From Voacanga thouarsii (lineage: Eukaryota > Streptophyta > Magnoliopsida > Gentianales > Apocynaceae), in assembly GCA_026120185.1 (NCBI GenBank), contig JANUWF010001109.1, forward strand, positions 3,340,001 through 3,404,000: DNA of 64,000 nt. The letters run 5' to 3'. Within the stretch, counting starts at the first letter, position 1, and each line of letters opens with the position of its first letter. Below the pieces are notes generated by a model. It had not been told where the DNA came from. It saw only the letters and a program-made list of their open reading frames with translations, and ran no database searches. Positions 34,788 to 47,808 of the stretch are shown piece after piece. Both the position numbers and the translations under genes were made by a program.

Positions 34788-36478
34788 GTCAATATGGTGG
34801 TAGAGGATACTAGTCAAATGGAAGCTGATTTGAGTACACACCTTGCTGCGATTTGTACCATTGAGGCTGGGATTGGCATCACTACTTCTAATGATAATGA
34901 AAGATATGTTTCTATTAACCCAAAAGTCTTTACTATTTATGAACCACTTGAATGGCTGGTTGATACTGGAGCAAATATGCACGGGTATGCTGATAAATTA
35001 CTTTTGTGTCTTACCAGCCTATTAAAGGAAAAACAATGAAGATGGGGAACTCAGCTGTAGCCAATGTGTTGGGGATTGGATGCGTGGACTTGAAGTTTCC
35101 TTCAGAGCGTATTCTTTCTCTTCATAGGGTGCATCATGTTCTAACCATTCGTAAGAATTTTCTGAGTGGTTCATGTTTAGTTAGAGAGGGTTATGAATTC
35201 ACTTTCAAATGTAATAAAATAGTGATTATGCACTACAATTCTTTTGTTAGCAAAGGTTATTTGTCAGATGATTTGTTTAAATTAAGAGTTGAACCATTTA
35301 TTTCTGATTTGAATAAAACTTCTTCTATTGAGAATTTTGTTTATCCTATAGTGCATATTATTAAATCCACTGATACTTGGCATTGTAGATTTGGACATTT
35401 AAATTTAGATTTTGTTAAAAGAATGATGCATTTAGACTTGATCTCTAAACATTCAATTGATAAGAAGAACAAATATAAAGTGTGTGTGGAAGTTAAAACA
35501 ACTAGGAAACCTTATCATTCAATTGAAAGGGATTCATAAATACTTGATTTAGTTCACACAGACATTTGTAAATTCAATGGTTTGTTGACTAGGAATTATA
35601 AGAAATACATCATTACTTTTATTGATGATTGCGGTAAATATTGCTATGTTTATTTACATAAACATAAAGATGAAGCATTTGAAAAGTTTCTCATATTTAA
35701 AAATGAAGTTGAAACTCAAATTGGCAAGAAATTTAAAAGGTTAAGATCTGATAGAGGTGGAGAGTATGGATCTAATCCATTTATTAAATATTGCCAAAGT
35801 AATGGCATAATTCATGAGGAGACCCCCCCTATTCTCCCCAGTCTAATGGGATTGCTGAATGGAAAAATAGAATGTTTAAAGATATGATCAATAGTGTAAT
35901 TTTGAATTCTAGATTGTCTAAGTATATGGGGGTTGAGGCTTTGAATACGGCTTGCCATATTCTGAATAGAGTCCTTCATAAACATAAAGAGATAACTCCG
36001 TCTGAAATTTGGAAAGGTAGGAAACCTAACTTAAAATACTTGCGTGTGTGGGGTTGTCTTGCAAAAGTTCTAATCCCTAAACACAAGAGGAAGAAGTTAG
36101 GAGCAAAGACTGTTGATGCCATCTTTATTGGTTATGTGGAAACAAGCTATGCTATGAGGTTTTTGGTAATTAAGTCTGAAATACCTGATAGAGACGTTAA
36201 CACTATTATTCAATACCGTGATGCTACATTCTTTAAGGATGTGTTTCCCATGAAAACTGGTTTGCCTCAAGATGTTTCTACTTTAGATTCAGCCTTAACA
36301 TCTGATTCCATTCCTGATCATGTGGAAAGGATGAAAGATGTGGGGGTAGGTCCAAATAGTTCCAACACTCAAACTGAGGAATTGGAAGAATCTAGAAAGA
36401 GTAGGAGAGTTAAGGTAGTCAAGGACTTTGGAAGTGACTTTGTCACTTACAATGTTGAGGACGAACCTTTAATCTTTT
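34788..36478 (+). pseudogene. Copia protease and integrase of element 32953-39545
   Basis: The aspartic protease motif WLVDTGANMH is near 34952-34984. GAG-pre-integrase (DTWHCRFGHLNLDFVK, about 35370-35415) is followed by the integrase core with TFIDDCGKYCYVYL (first Asp), RLRSDRGGEYGS (second Asp) and the region before the catalytic Glu disturbed by a frameshift at about 35825-35885. The C-terminal part includes LKYLRVWGCLAKVLIPKHKR and DAIFIGYVE. The domains are long and well preserved but split over four frames. Confidence 0.9.
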
Positions 36479-38011
36479 AAGCAGCCATGACTTTCTCGGA
36501 AACAGGGCATTGGAAAGGAGCTGTCAAAAGTGAGATGGATTCTATTATCTCCAATGGGACTTGGGAACTGGTAGATCTCCCTCTTGGGTGCACTACAATT
36601 GGATGCAAATAGATATTTAAGAAGAAACTTAAACCAGATGGGATCATAGATAAATATACAGCCATATTAGTTGCTAAATGGTTTAGATAGAAAGAGAGAA
36701 TAGACTATTTTAATACCTACTCTCTTGTGGCTCATTTGACTACAATCCGAGTGCTAATTACATTAGCTTCTATATATAGTCTCACTATCCACCAAATAGA
36801 TGTGAAGACATCTTTTCTTCATGGTGATCTTGAAGAAGAGATATATATGGATCAACTTGAGGGATTTGTAGGCAAAGGAAATGAACGGAGAGTTTGTAAA
36901 CTCGTTAAATCCCTATATAGTCTAAAATAAGTATCCAAACAATGGCATGAAAATTTTGATAAAACTATTTAATCATTTGGTTTCATCATAAATGAGAATG
37001 ACAAGTGTGTTTACTATAAGGTTAAAGGTAATGCATGTATTATACTATTCCTGTATGTGGATGATATTTTGCTATTTGGATCCAATTGTTGATATAATTA
37101 ATGAGACTAAAGCATTCTTGAAAAGTAAGTTTGAAATGAAGGATATGGGAATAGCAAATGTGATTATTGGCTTAAAGTTGTTTCGCTCAGCTGAGGGGAT
37201 AACCATTTCTTAAACTCACTATGTTGAGAGTGTTCTTGAGAAATATAGTTATCAAAATTATAGAATTGCTAAAACTCCAAGTGACCCTTCTGTAGCTTTG
37301 TTCAAGAATGAAAGTGGAGTTCCTGTGTCTTAATTAAGATATTCTCAAATTATTGGTAACTTGCAATATTTTGCAAATGGCTCAAGACCAGATATTTCAT
37401 TTTCTGTATCTAAGTTGGCAAGATATATAAGTCATCCAAATCGGACTCATTGGGAGGCCTTGGATAGAGTACTAAGGTACTTGAATGGAACAGTGTCCCT
37501 TGAGCTGCATTATGGGAAATTCTCTGCTGTACTTGAAGGGTATAGTGATGCAAGCTAAATAGCCAAGAACTCTGGTAGCAATGGTTGCACTGGATATGTC
37601 TTTACGTTAGGTGATAGAGCAGTAGCTTGGAAGTCTTGTAAACAGATTTTGATAACGCGGTCAACTTTTGAGGCTGAGTTATATACCTTGGATACTACTG
37701 GAATGAAATATGAATAGCTATATAGACTATTATCCTCTTTGCCAATGATTAGTAAGCTCGTTACTGCTATATCTGTGTATTGTGATAGTCAAACCACAAT
37801 TGCAAAGATAAATAGTACCTAGTATAATAAAAAAACTAAGAAACACATCCAAGTTAGACTAAAGTCTATAAGGGAGTTAGTGTCTGAAAGAGTGTTGTCT
37901 GTTGACTTTATTGGATCCAAAGATAATATTGCAGATCCCCTAACTAAGGGACTAGAAATATCCTTGTTCCTTAAATCCAGGTTAGGAATGGAACTGATAA
38001 CCCAACAATGA
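36479..38011 (+). pseudogene. Copia RT and RNase H of element 32953-39545
   Basis: RT: WELVDLPLGCTTIGCK-stop-IFKKKLKPDG, IHQIDVKTSFLHGDLEEEIY, and catalytic LFLYVDDILLFGS at about 37043-37082 with YVDD intact. A one- or two-base frameshift follows near 37090. RNase H: ARYISHPNRTHWEALDRVLRY at about 37418-37475, ITRSTFEAELYTLDTTG, YCDSQTTIAK, and the terminal NIADPLTKGLE at about 37927. Stops at 36610, 36688, 36928, 36970, 37211, 37331, 37556 and 37715. Confidence 0.9.
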
Positions 38012-38535
38012 TTCACCTATAGTGGCAACCCAACTGACCAAATGGAGATCCCACAAGGTAGCTCAATATGGTATAAACAAGCTATGTGAGTGAATCTGAC
38101 ACCTATTCTGATACCTTTGTATCCAGGTCCTTTCCCTGAAAGTTTGTGGTGTGTTTACTACAATTAGTAAGAGTTTTGACTCTGAATGGGATCAAGTCTT
38201 TCAGACAGGATGCTAGCAGTACATCCTTAGAGATCGCTAACTATGTGAGTGGTGTTGTGTGGCCGCAATTGGATTTTCTTTGAATATACTCATGAGACAG
38301 GATCAGAACACATGGCCATAACGTGTCAACCCTAAAGATTGTCTCCATAGCCAATAGTCTGTTGTTACCAATGGACGCCGTCACATTCAAGGTTCAGATT
38401 TAAGGCTTAAGTCCATTTGTTCCTGTGGGGACATAAGTTGAATAACTTAGGTAGTGGTTCAAATCGAAAGGTACCACTATCAAAAGTAGATTATGTAAAT
38501 CCTGGATAGTCTTTAACTATGGATTTGTGGGGGAT
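38012..38535 (+). other. 3' untranslated region and polypurine tract of Copia 32953-39545
   Basis: About 500 bases without an open frame, ending GGATTTGTGGGGGATT (38521-38535), a purine-rich tract immediately before the TGTTGAAAAT start of the 3' LTR. Confidence 0.75.
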
Positions 38536-39545
38536 TGTTGAAAATAACAATTTTGGAAGTTAATAACTTTTAACTCATGATTAATTAGCCTAAAATAATT
38601 AATGAGAGTTGTTCTTGACATGTTAGAGATTTTTTTTATTATGGTAGAAGTCATTTTCATTGTGGGAATCCATAATTAAATGTTATTAAAGTTAGGTGGT
38701 TAATCATTTAGGAACTCATGTTAGACATGAGTCCCACATGGAAAAAATTGAGGAGTGTGGAACCCTTTATATACTAAAAGGCTTTTCTATAGACTTGATA
38801 AAAAAGCCCAAGGTATGGGGGATACCGCACGCGCGCACCGCCCACCCGACTCGGCTCGGGCTTAGCCAATGTTTTCAAGTTTCTTTATTTTTCTTTAATC
38901 TAATTAACTCTAACTTGAAAAGAAAAATGAAATATAAAATCTGATTGGAATTATGGTCTCCTAATTCAGATTGGATTTTGATTTTCCCTAGACGCAAGAT
39001 TAAAAGAATACAAACAGAGCCGCTGCAAAGGTTAGGTTTTCGTTTTTTGCTTCCTTGAGAGAAAAATCACCTCTTCCGTTCTCCCTGTTACGACCTATAT
39101 TTTCTGACTGAATTGGACTGGTGAACTGAGGAGACTTTCAAGGTCGCAGTTGGTGTGTGTCGATGGCGATCTGAGACCGTCTTATCCTACAAAGAAAGTC
39201 GCAGTACCCATCGCACCGAAGTGGGGCGAATAAATTCTTGAAGGCAAACCAGTATTAAACTAGTGATTTGGTCAGCGTTTCTATCCGTTGCATCGCAGCT
39301 TATCCAGAGGAGTGTCGGCACCAGGTACGTTCTGGTGGAACCGCGAGCAAGTCTCTCAAATCCATTACTGACTTATCTATTAATTTTAAATTTTGTCAAG
39401 TTACTTTACACTTGGACTGTTTGGCCTTACTGGCATTATTAGTATTTGATAATTGTATTTGTTAGAGCATTGGTCGGGTATAGGCGGTGCTTATTTAATT
39501 CAATTGAGTTGCTTGTCTGTGATAGTAGGTACCTTATTTCTAACA
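38536..39545 (+). repeat. 3' LTR of Copia 32953-39545
   Basis: 1010 bp, TGTTGAAAAT to TTTCTAACA. Contains an unusually GC-rich block at 38825-38870 (CGCACGCGCGCACCGCCCAC) shared in altered form with the 5' LTR (33165-33205). Confidence 0.9.
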
Positions 39546-40336
39546 AGTCTTAGACTCTCTTGATATGGTTCCAATCTCTCAGAAACTTGAAGGTGGTAAA
39601 TCTGTTACACACAATGTCCAGTCTCCAGATGTAACAACTAATGCCAATAATCACGCCCATAATGTTACACAGCCCAGCAACTAGCTGACCTTGCAATTGG
39701 TGATAATACTATTCTTTTGTGCATGTTGTTCAGATTGCCCAACAAGCTAACTTTTCAAGAGCTAATGTGTTTGCAAATTCTAGCACTGTGCAAGTAGAAT
39801 GCAACTGTGATATTGTTCTCCTTAATCATATGCGTACAGTAAAGGTCCCTTGGCCTTTTTTTTTTTTTTTTTGTTGCAAAAGATGATATAGTCTACAAGC
39901 CACAAATATTGCAAGACAAGGAACCTTTTTTAGGTTACATATCAGATTCTTTAACACCTAAAAAACACTATAGCCTAGTTTCGAGAAAGAAATTTTCGAA
40001 TAACCTAGTCATTTGCGAAAAAGAAAAGATAGCAAGAAGAAGCACCAATCTATAAGTGAATGTGACACTTCAATTCTAAATTTGTATGCTGATTTTATGG
40101 ACTTCCTAGAAGACGACTACAACCCAATTTTTTCTTTAATCCACGTAAAGAAAGGAAAAAACAAATTCACTAAAATATATAATAATTACCAGATAAAAAG
40201 TGTGGAGGTTTTGTGTAAAATTGAACTCTTAGTTCACAAATGGCTTTACATGTACCCTCATGCACTCTTATGCAGGCACGGATGCCTTCTTGGTAAAAAT
40301 AATAATAATAAAATTCTTCCGCCTTTTGGTGGTTGA
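39546..40336 (+). pseudogene. LINE ORF1 C-terminal continuation and linker
   Basis: Directly after the Copia element the plus strand continues with ISQKLEGGKSVTHNVQSPD and NANNHAHNVTQPS, composition like the Ser/Asn/Pro-rich ORF1 tail before 32952. Farther on, 40013-40336 is a basic open frame (MRKRKDSKKKHQSISECDTS ...) that could be the ORF1-ORF2 linker; I do not recognise its latter part. The endonuclease and RT of ORF2 are missing, so a large deletion lies between here and the RNase H relic. Confidence 0.45.
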
Positions 40337-40352
40337 AAAGAAAAAAAAAAAA

Positions 40353-40365
40353 GGGGGGGGGGGGG
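40353..40365 (+). repeat. A-run followed by G13 homopolymer
   Basis: About 14 A then 13 G. A long G run is rare in this AT-rich window and prone to length change or assembly error. Confidence 0.8.
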
Positions 40366-40554
40366 ACTTACATTTGAGATATTGAATTGATCATGTCAGT
40401 CCAGTACATGCAATGCCTATTGTATATGGTCATCTTCAGTTATTGAATGGTTGATTTTCATTTACAATAGTTCACAAGTATTATGGCACGATTAGTGAGC
40501 ATACATATACTACTGATTCTCTCATTCACAACAAATATAAAAGTACTCGTATTA

Positions 40555-41390
<836 letters not shown>

Positions 41391-41391
41391 T

Positions 41392-44300
41392 TGTAACATC
41401 CCACTACATACGTAGTCTAATTAGGTTGGGGATATCGTCTTGTCTTTTCGGATTAAGGATCTTTATAATGTGATATAAAATAAAAAAGATATATAAACGT
41501 TAACTTTTAAATTTAAACGTAGAAATGTTCTATGACATCTCGGGAATCTTTAAAATCTAAAAATTAAATCATTTAGAACATCCAAAAGAAATTGAGAATA
41601 GAATCATAATTTCAAAACAAAGTCATTAAGAGAAAAGGAAAAGACTAAATCTAAACTTATCACTAGTATATTTCCGACTCTTCTTCTCCTGAAAACATGC
41701 ATGAGATTATAAATAATCTCAATACGTGTGAAGTTTTTGTGTTCATATTACAATTTTCAAAATTAATATCATGATGCACGAGTACTATTATTTTGAAGGG
41801 ATATAGTTATAATTTAAATGATTTATACATCTCAAAATAAATTATTGTTTTGGGGGTAATTTAGCAAGTATGAAATCAATACATTGCATAATATAATATT
41901 TTGTCGAGTAAAATTATTCATATCACAATTTTTGAACTAAGTTCATTTATTCAAAAAATCTTGAACCCATCATATTACCATATCTCGTATCATTAAGACA
42001 CATGTACCATGACAATGTAATCGCAATACGTCATATATATGGTTAAGGTATATACAATGCTAAAATTATCAGGTAGGGTGTACATCCCTATCGAGAGAAT
42101 ACTCCACCATCTCTCTCATACATAATTAGACCGGATGTCCTACGTCTGTCCTTTGATTTTACCGATGAAAACTATGTGGCTAGCTTAGGACCTGGCTCAG
42201 CTATTAGAACTGTTGCCCCATTAGGAAAATGACAACTTTATAGAGACAATCAATCTACTGGAATTTTTTTCTAATCTAATGAAAGTTAGTGCTATAACCT
42301 CGCCCATTGAAATCTCAATGTCATTAATTTAAATGATTCAAGAGTTCACTATTCTGATATGAAATAATCAAATTTATTTTAAAAAATTATTCTAGCTTTT
42401 AGAAGTATATTTTCCTAAGTCTCAACCTGACCAAAAATCAAAATCATAACTTTTTTCCCCAAAATTTCCAAAACCAAAACTCATACATCCTTTCTAAAAT
42501 ACATTCAAGGCATAATAAATCATATAATTTGCCATATTAATACTTAGAGTCATCACGTATAAAACTTATGTTATGATTTTTGCAACCTTTTTTATGTATG
42601 AAATACATATATAGGTTAATTTACATTCTTGTGTTTTCATATATTAGATGCTTGGCTCAATTCCTTAATCATAATGCTCATGAGGAATTTCACAACAATA
42701 TTTATGCGTGAACAAATCATGATATCATAATCCAAACTTTATTTTCAATGAACATTATTTCCATGCATAAGTATTTTATCAAAATGACATGTTCATATCC
42801 TAAATCATAATTTTCATGCCATAATCATAAAACATCTCATAAAATTGTGCATACATTATATGTGCATTTTTATGCAAATTTTGCATGTTTTAAATGTGGT
42901 ATTTTTGCATGAATTTGCAAGTCATAACATGCATTTTGAAACGGATGCTTCGGATGGAACCTTAGTCCTAGCTAGCAATTTTTGAACTTAAATTCAATTT
43001 CTTACTCCTCCTCCCTCTAACTCCACTAAATCTACTATATGTAATGTATATGAATTAATTTCATATTTAAATATCCCATATACAACCAAGATCCTGAGGC
43101 AATTAGAGAATTATTTAGGCATTAAATAATTCTAAACACTTAATTCTAGAGGTTATGAATATCCCTTCACAAATCAATAGCCTTTTAAGTTAACAAACAA
43201 TTTCATATAGCATAGAACTCCACCATTTCTCCACTTACACAAATGAACAAGCAAAACCCTAATTACTATACAAAACCCCAATTACTATTCATAAACACAA
43301 ATTAACTTATAATCTCATACACATAAGTTTCAAGAAATTGTATTATCAACACGAATTTACACTAAGAAAATTATGCTATAAAATATATTTGCAATAATCA
43401 AATTCGCTCGTAGTGTTTCATTTGCAAAAAAGTAGCTATTTTAGGGTTTCATTACCTAAAATCATATAATTTATTTTCAAGCATCAAAGCTCAAATAAAA
43501 ATATTTCTAATCATTCTAGGCAACACATAGAATCTATTTAAGTGAAATCTCATCACATGTATAGCCAAATTTCCTTGCAAACACACTTTTCATTTAAAAA
43601 ACAAAACTCTATTAAATGGGTAAAACTAGGGTTACAAATATTAAATTAATTACCTAAGCAAAAATTTTTACATTCTAATAAAAATTTTCAATTTGAAACA
43701 TTAACATATTAGGTGGATTATTATATAATTGTTTTCCCAAGAATCTACTTAAAAGTGGGCCAAATAAATTTTATAAGTAACCCACCCAGTCAGTATTAAG
43801 AAATCATTTTCAAAAGTTCATATCTCCAAATCTACAAATGATTTTTTCGGTAATCCTTATTCTCAAATTTTCTAACATCCCGAATTTTATACTCTATAAA
43901 TTTCATAGCAAAATTCAATCAGAAAAGGTGTTTTCGAGGATTCAAAGTGACTTCCTAAATAGGGGCTTTCACAGCTTGCATGGTTTTTATAGAAAAATCA
44001 TAAGACTCAATTTTTATCATTTCTTTCATGCAAAAATCACACTGAAAGGGACCTAACACATCATACAACACTCAAAAGTTCAAATCCTAACAAGCTATAT
44101 TTATCAATTTCACGCCACAAAATTTATCATTTTAGCTCCAACACAGAACCAACATACCCTCTGTTTTGTCACCCTAACTTCACACTCATCACCCACATCA
44201 CAACTTGCTATTTTTTTTCACATAAATTCACACACATAACAGTATGTGTTACCAATATAACTACATAATTTTCTACATAAAATCACAAGAAAATAGCACA

Positions 44301-45604
44301 TTCATCAAATGCATTTTTTGGGCAAAATAGGCACATTTTTGTTTTACACATATATAAGAAAGAAAAATGATTTCCTTACACATAAGATTTCACCTTCACA
44401 TAGTATTAAAAGTTTCTAATCTAACTATATCATTCCTTCATCAACATTACACAAAAAAATAGCATTACAAGTAAGTATCACAAAGCTGGACAATATGCTT
44501 AGAATTTCAGCCAAGAAGTTGTAACAAGGAAAAAAATGTTCTTGAAGATTACTCCTTGAATCTTTGCCAAAATACAAGAAAAAAAAAATCAAAGAGACCC
44601 ATCTACTTTAAGATTTTCAGCTTTTCTCTTGAGTTTTCTTGGAGGGAAAAATGAAGAAATAACTGAGGGCATTTTTGGTTACAAGAAGAAAGAAGAAGAA
44701 AGGGAGTTTGATGAATACCTTGGAGAATTTTTACCCAAGCCTTCAAATAGCAAATGATAGCCTTCTTAGCACCAAAATAAGTAGTGTTTCTTGAAGCATG
44801 AATAATGAAATGATCAAAAGGAATGGGAGTAATGCATTTGGCTAAGGGAGAATAGAAGGAGCAAGGCTAGTCAACCAGCCTAGAGAGGTGTGGAGAGTTT
44901 TTTTCTTCTAGAAAAGAATTAGAGGATGAGAGGTAGATAGAGAAAGACAACCTATGGGGGGATGGAAAGAAAAAAGAGCTTTTATACTAAGGCTTATTTT
45001 ATCCAATGGTTGACTTGGACTTGTTTGAATTCAATCTAAATTTAAGGTTTGTGATTTAAGTGTTTTGTGATTTAGCTCTAGGGTGGCAGCACACTTAGGA
45101 GGCTATAGGTGTCATTTCACAACTCTTGAGTTTGGGTCTTAGTAGTTCAAAATTATTTGAAAGTCTTGAATAGCCGTAGTCAAACTTTATTTAAATGGGT
45201 GAAGTCAACATAACCTTAGTTAATCAGTTTTGAGAGCTAGTCAAAATAATCGTCAAGTTGTCAAAATAATTTTAGTCTTGGGTTGACCAATACCTCTAAT
45301 TGGTCAAAAATCAAAATAAATTAGAAATATAATTTAAATATTCAAAAAGTTATTTTCTCTTACTAAAATACTAGAAATGATACTTATTTAGACACAATAT
45401 ATTAATTAATTCATAACAAGTCAATTACCACACATAAAAACAAGTAGTCACATTAATAAGCACATTTTCATCATATTATTCTAATAAGTACTCTTAAAAC
45501 TCATATAAGACTTAAATAAAATAATCACATAAATAATTCAAATAATTCATAGGAAAAAGATTATTATTTTTAATTTTCTAAGGTGAAATTATAGAGTTAT
45601 TACA
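41392..45604 (-). repeat. Tekay-like Gypsy 3' LTR, about 4.2 kb
   Basis: The plus strand starts TGTAACATCCCACTAC and ends GAGTTATTACA. At 45605 a C run reads on the minus strand as a polypurine tract AAGAGGGGGGGGG directly before the TGTAATAACTC LTR start, and pol codons precede it. This fixes the orientation and shows a 3' LTR rather than a solo LTR. The interior is AT-rich with no coding frames of note. The start resembles 16035 and 61330. Confidence 0.8.
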
Positions 45605-45767
45605 CCCCCCCCCCTCTTAAGGAAATTTTGTCCTCAAAATTAAACCATGCCACCGCTCTCAACATCTCAGGGTATTTCTTTTTCATCCACTCTTTGGACT
45701 CCCATATGGAATCTTAATCTTAGGATGCTCCCACACCACTTTAACCATAAGGATCTTTTTATTTTTT
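45605..45767 (-). pseudogene. C-terminal end of Tekay-like Gypsy polyprotein
   Basis: Minus strand IWESKEWMKKKYPEMLRAV then AWFNFEDKISLRG, ending at the polypurine tract. This matches the tail of plant del/Tekay polyproteins (TWExExxMxxKYPxLF ... NFxDxIxLRGG). Only about 50 codons remain before the Athila-like LTR cuts it off, so the rest of this element is absent. Confidence 0.8.
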
Positions 45768-47349
45768 ATGAGTGCTCATTATTTCTATAATTCATTAGTA
45801 ATTTGTGCAATAAATTGTGGAATTTGTAAATAGATGGCTACTCATTTCCCTTATTTTTGTATTATTTTGTGAAAATTGTAGAACTATGAGATGGACTGGA
45901 GAAAATGAATAAATTAGAGCAGAAAAGCATATAACCGACGCTGAATGAAATGAAGGGGCACCAGTTGCTAGCTTCACCCAGCCAGGGTTAAGTGTAGAAA
46001 GCTATTTAAAGAATTGAGGAATGCACTGGATTAAATAATGACAAATCGGCACTGATTTTCTCCTACAAACAAGCACCGGTTACCATAGAGTACACAGGGG
46101 CCGGTTCGTGTGTTGAAAAAGACATCGGTTAGAATTGTGAGGAATCGGCACCGGATGACTTGCTTAATAGGCATCGATTAATTGGTTGAACTTGAATTAT
46201 TTTTGGAAAATAGTACATAGCTGGCGCTAGTCATACTCTACAACAGGCGTCAATTAGTGTCATAGATTTAATTTTCTGTAATTTTCAAAGGGCTTCTCGA
46301 GTTGCACTATATATACCTTTATTTCTATCATAGAAAAGACGAATTGTAGAGGGAGAGCCACCTAAAAACCTTATAGCAATAAGGAAGAGCTCAAGGAAAG
46401 ATTCAAATCTCCATTGAAAAAGAAAGAGTAATTTCAAGGAGAAATCTTAAGAAGAAGAAAGGGGTCACTTGTCTAAGAGTTTACATTATCCTCTCTTGTA
46501 TCTCGTATTTGATTTTGATTGAACATACATGATTTATGATGTATTTAAATGGTTGAACCCTTATTTTGTTAGATTTTGATAACTATTTTTGTTATTTACA
46601 ATTTATTTTGGGTATTCAATCACTTACCTTTATTGTATATTTCTATTGCTTGGATTTTCATGTTCTAATAAATTCAAGAGATGGAGTTAGGATTGAAAGT
46701 CCCGATTTGTGGATTTACTTTAGAGGTTTCCATTTGATTAGTTTAAGAGAGGGGTTGAAGGATAAGAACTAAATGATTGAAGGGTTGTGATGTAGCCTAG
46801 AGATAGGGACACTGTTTCCCCCCAAATTATATGGGTAATTAACCATAATACCCCTTGGATTTGATTAATGAGGTAGGGATACCTATAAATTAAGTTAATG
46901 GTAAGAGATTCATAGCATGAGAGAGAAAATGTCTTGTATGAGATTATCCATTGGTGCCCAATTTAGATTGTTAATTAACTAGCTTAGGTAATTAAGGGTT
47001 GACTTGATATGTGGGATTCCATTTAGTTACATAACTTATCTATTTCTTTCATTCCTTGGAATTGGTTACTTTGGATGAATTCTTGGGTGATGAGGTTGGC
47101 TAATTCTCTTGACAATTAGTCAATTTTGCCTATTTGATTAATTGACCAAATAATGAAATGATAGCCTAGTTAGAGTATTTGTCACTTGCCTAGGGATTCT
47201 TCAATACTTACTAAAACGATGGGCATACTTGCCCATATGTATATTATGTGAGTGATGAATGGTATTTTAGATTAAACTTGATTATTTTGTTTGAATTGTT
47301 GAGACTTCTTCCTAAGCATTACTATACACACACATAAAAGGCACATCAA
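45768..47349 (+). repeat. 5' LTR of an Athila-like Gypsy element (start approximate)
   Basis: It ends GGCACATCA just before a degenerate PBS. It shares blocks with the LTRs of the non-autonomous element 48988-54494 read on the minus strand, such as GATGGGCATACTTGCCCATATG at 47219-47240. Contains degenerate GC-rich repeats (GCACCGG, GGCACTG) at 46045-46245. The start near 45768 is inferred from the end of the Tekay pol remnant. No 3' LTR is visible. Confidence 0.6.
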
Positions 47350-47354
47350 GTTTT

Positions 47355-47372
47355 TTCCACTGTTGTTGGGGA
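47355..47372 (+). promoter_or_regulatory. Degenerate primer-binding site of the Athila-like element
   Basis: TCCACTGTTGTTGGGGAA, preceded by a T run, corresponds to the TTTTGGCGCCGTTG(T/C)CGGGGA PBS common in Athila-related elements, with several changes. Better preserved on the minus strand at 53036-53055. Confidence 0.6.
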
Positions 47373-47808
47373 AGTTGACAATATTTTAAAAAGATAGAAT
47401 TTGTTAATTTGGCCTTGTAATTGTACATATTTGTATATATAACTAACTTGTACTTAGGTAGTTGTATATGTTCCTTGTGAATATGTATATATTGGTTTGA
47501 TTTATATATAAATAATTGTTTGTATATTATGTTCCATTTATAGTTAATTTGACCAATTGTATTTAAGAATTCTCTTGTTGTTATTGTGTGAATTTTGTTT
47601 TTTAGGAAATTTTGGGAATTCTACGAATTTATTTATTCCTTGATTATTTGAAAATTTATTTATAGATATTCTTTTGTTTTAAGTATATGTTGAGGTTTTG
47701 GTTGGCATTATTCTTGAGGAAATTGTCTTGATTATGGGGATTGATTATGTTTGGTGGTTTGATTGAAGGGAGATCTTTTCTTGTATAAATAGGAAAGTGT
47801 AAGGACAC

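Larger units (their letters stand above)
32953..39545 (+). mobile_element. Complete but dead Ty1/Copia element inserted in LINE ORF1
   Basis: Full structure: 5' LTR 32953-33883, gag 33924-34787, protease, integrase, RT and RNase H to about 38011, a 0.5-kb 3' untranslated region, polypurine tract 38524-38535, 3' LTR 38536-39545. The flanks GGTCC and AGTCT could be a duplication diverged at two positions. Both flanks belong to the same LINE ORF1. More than a dozen in-frame stops. Confidence 0.9.
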
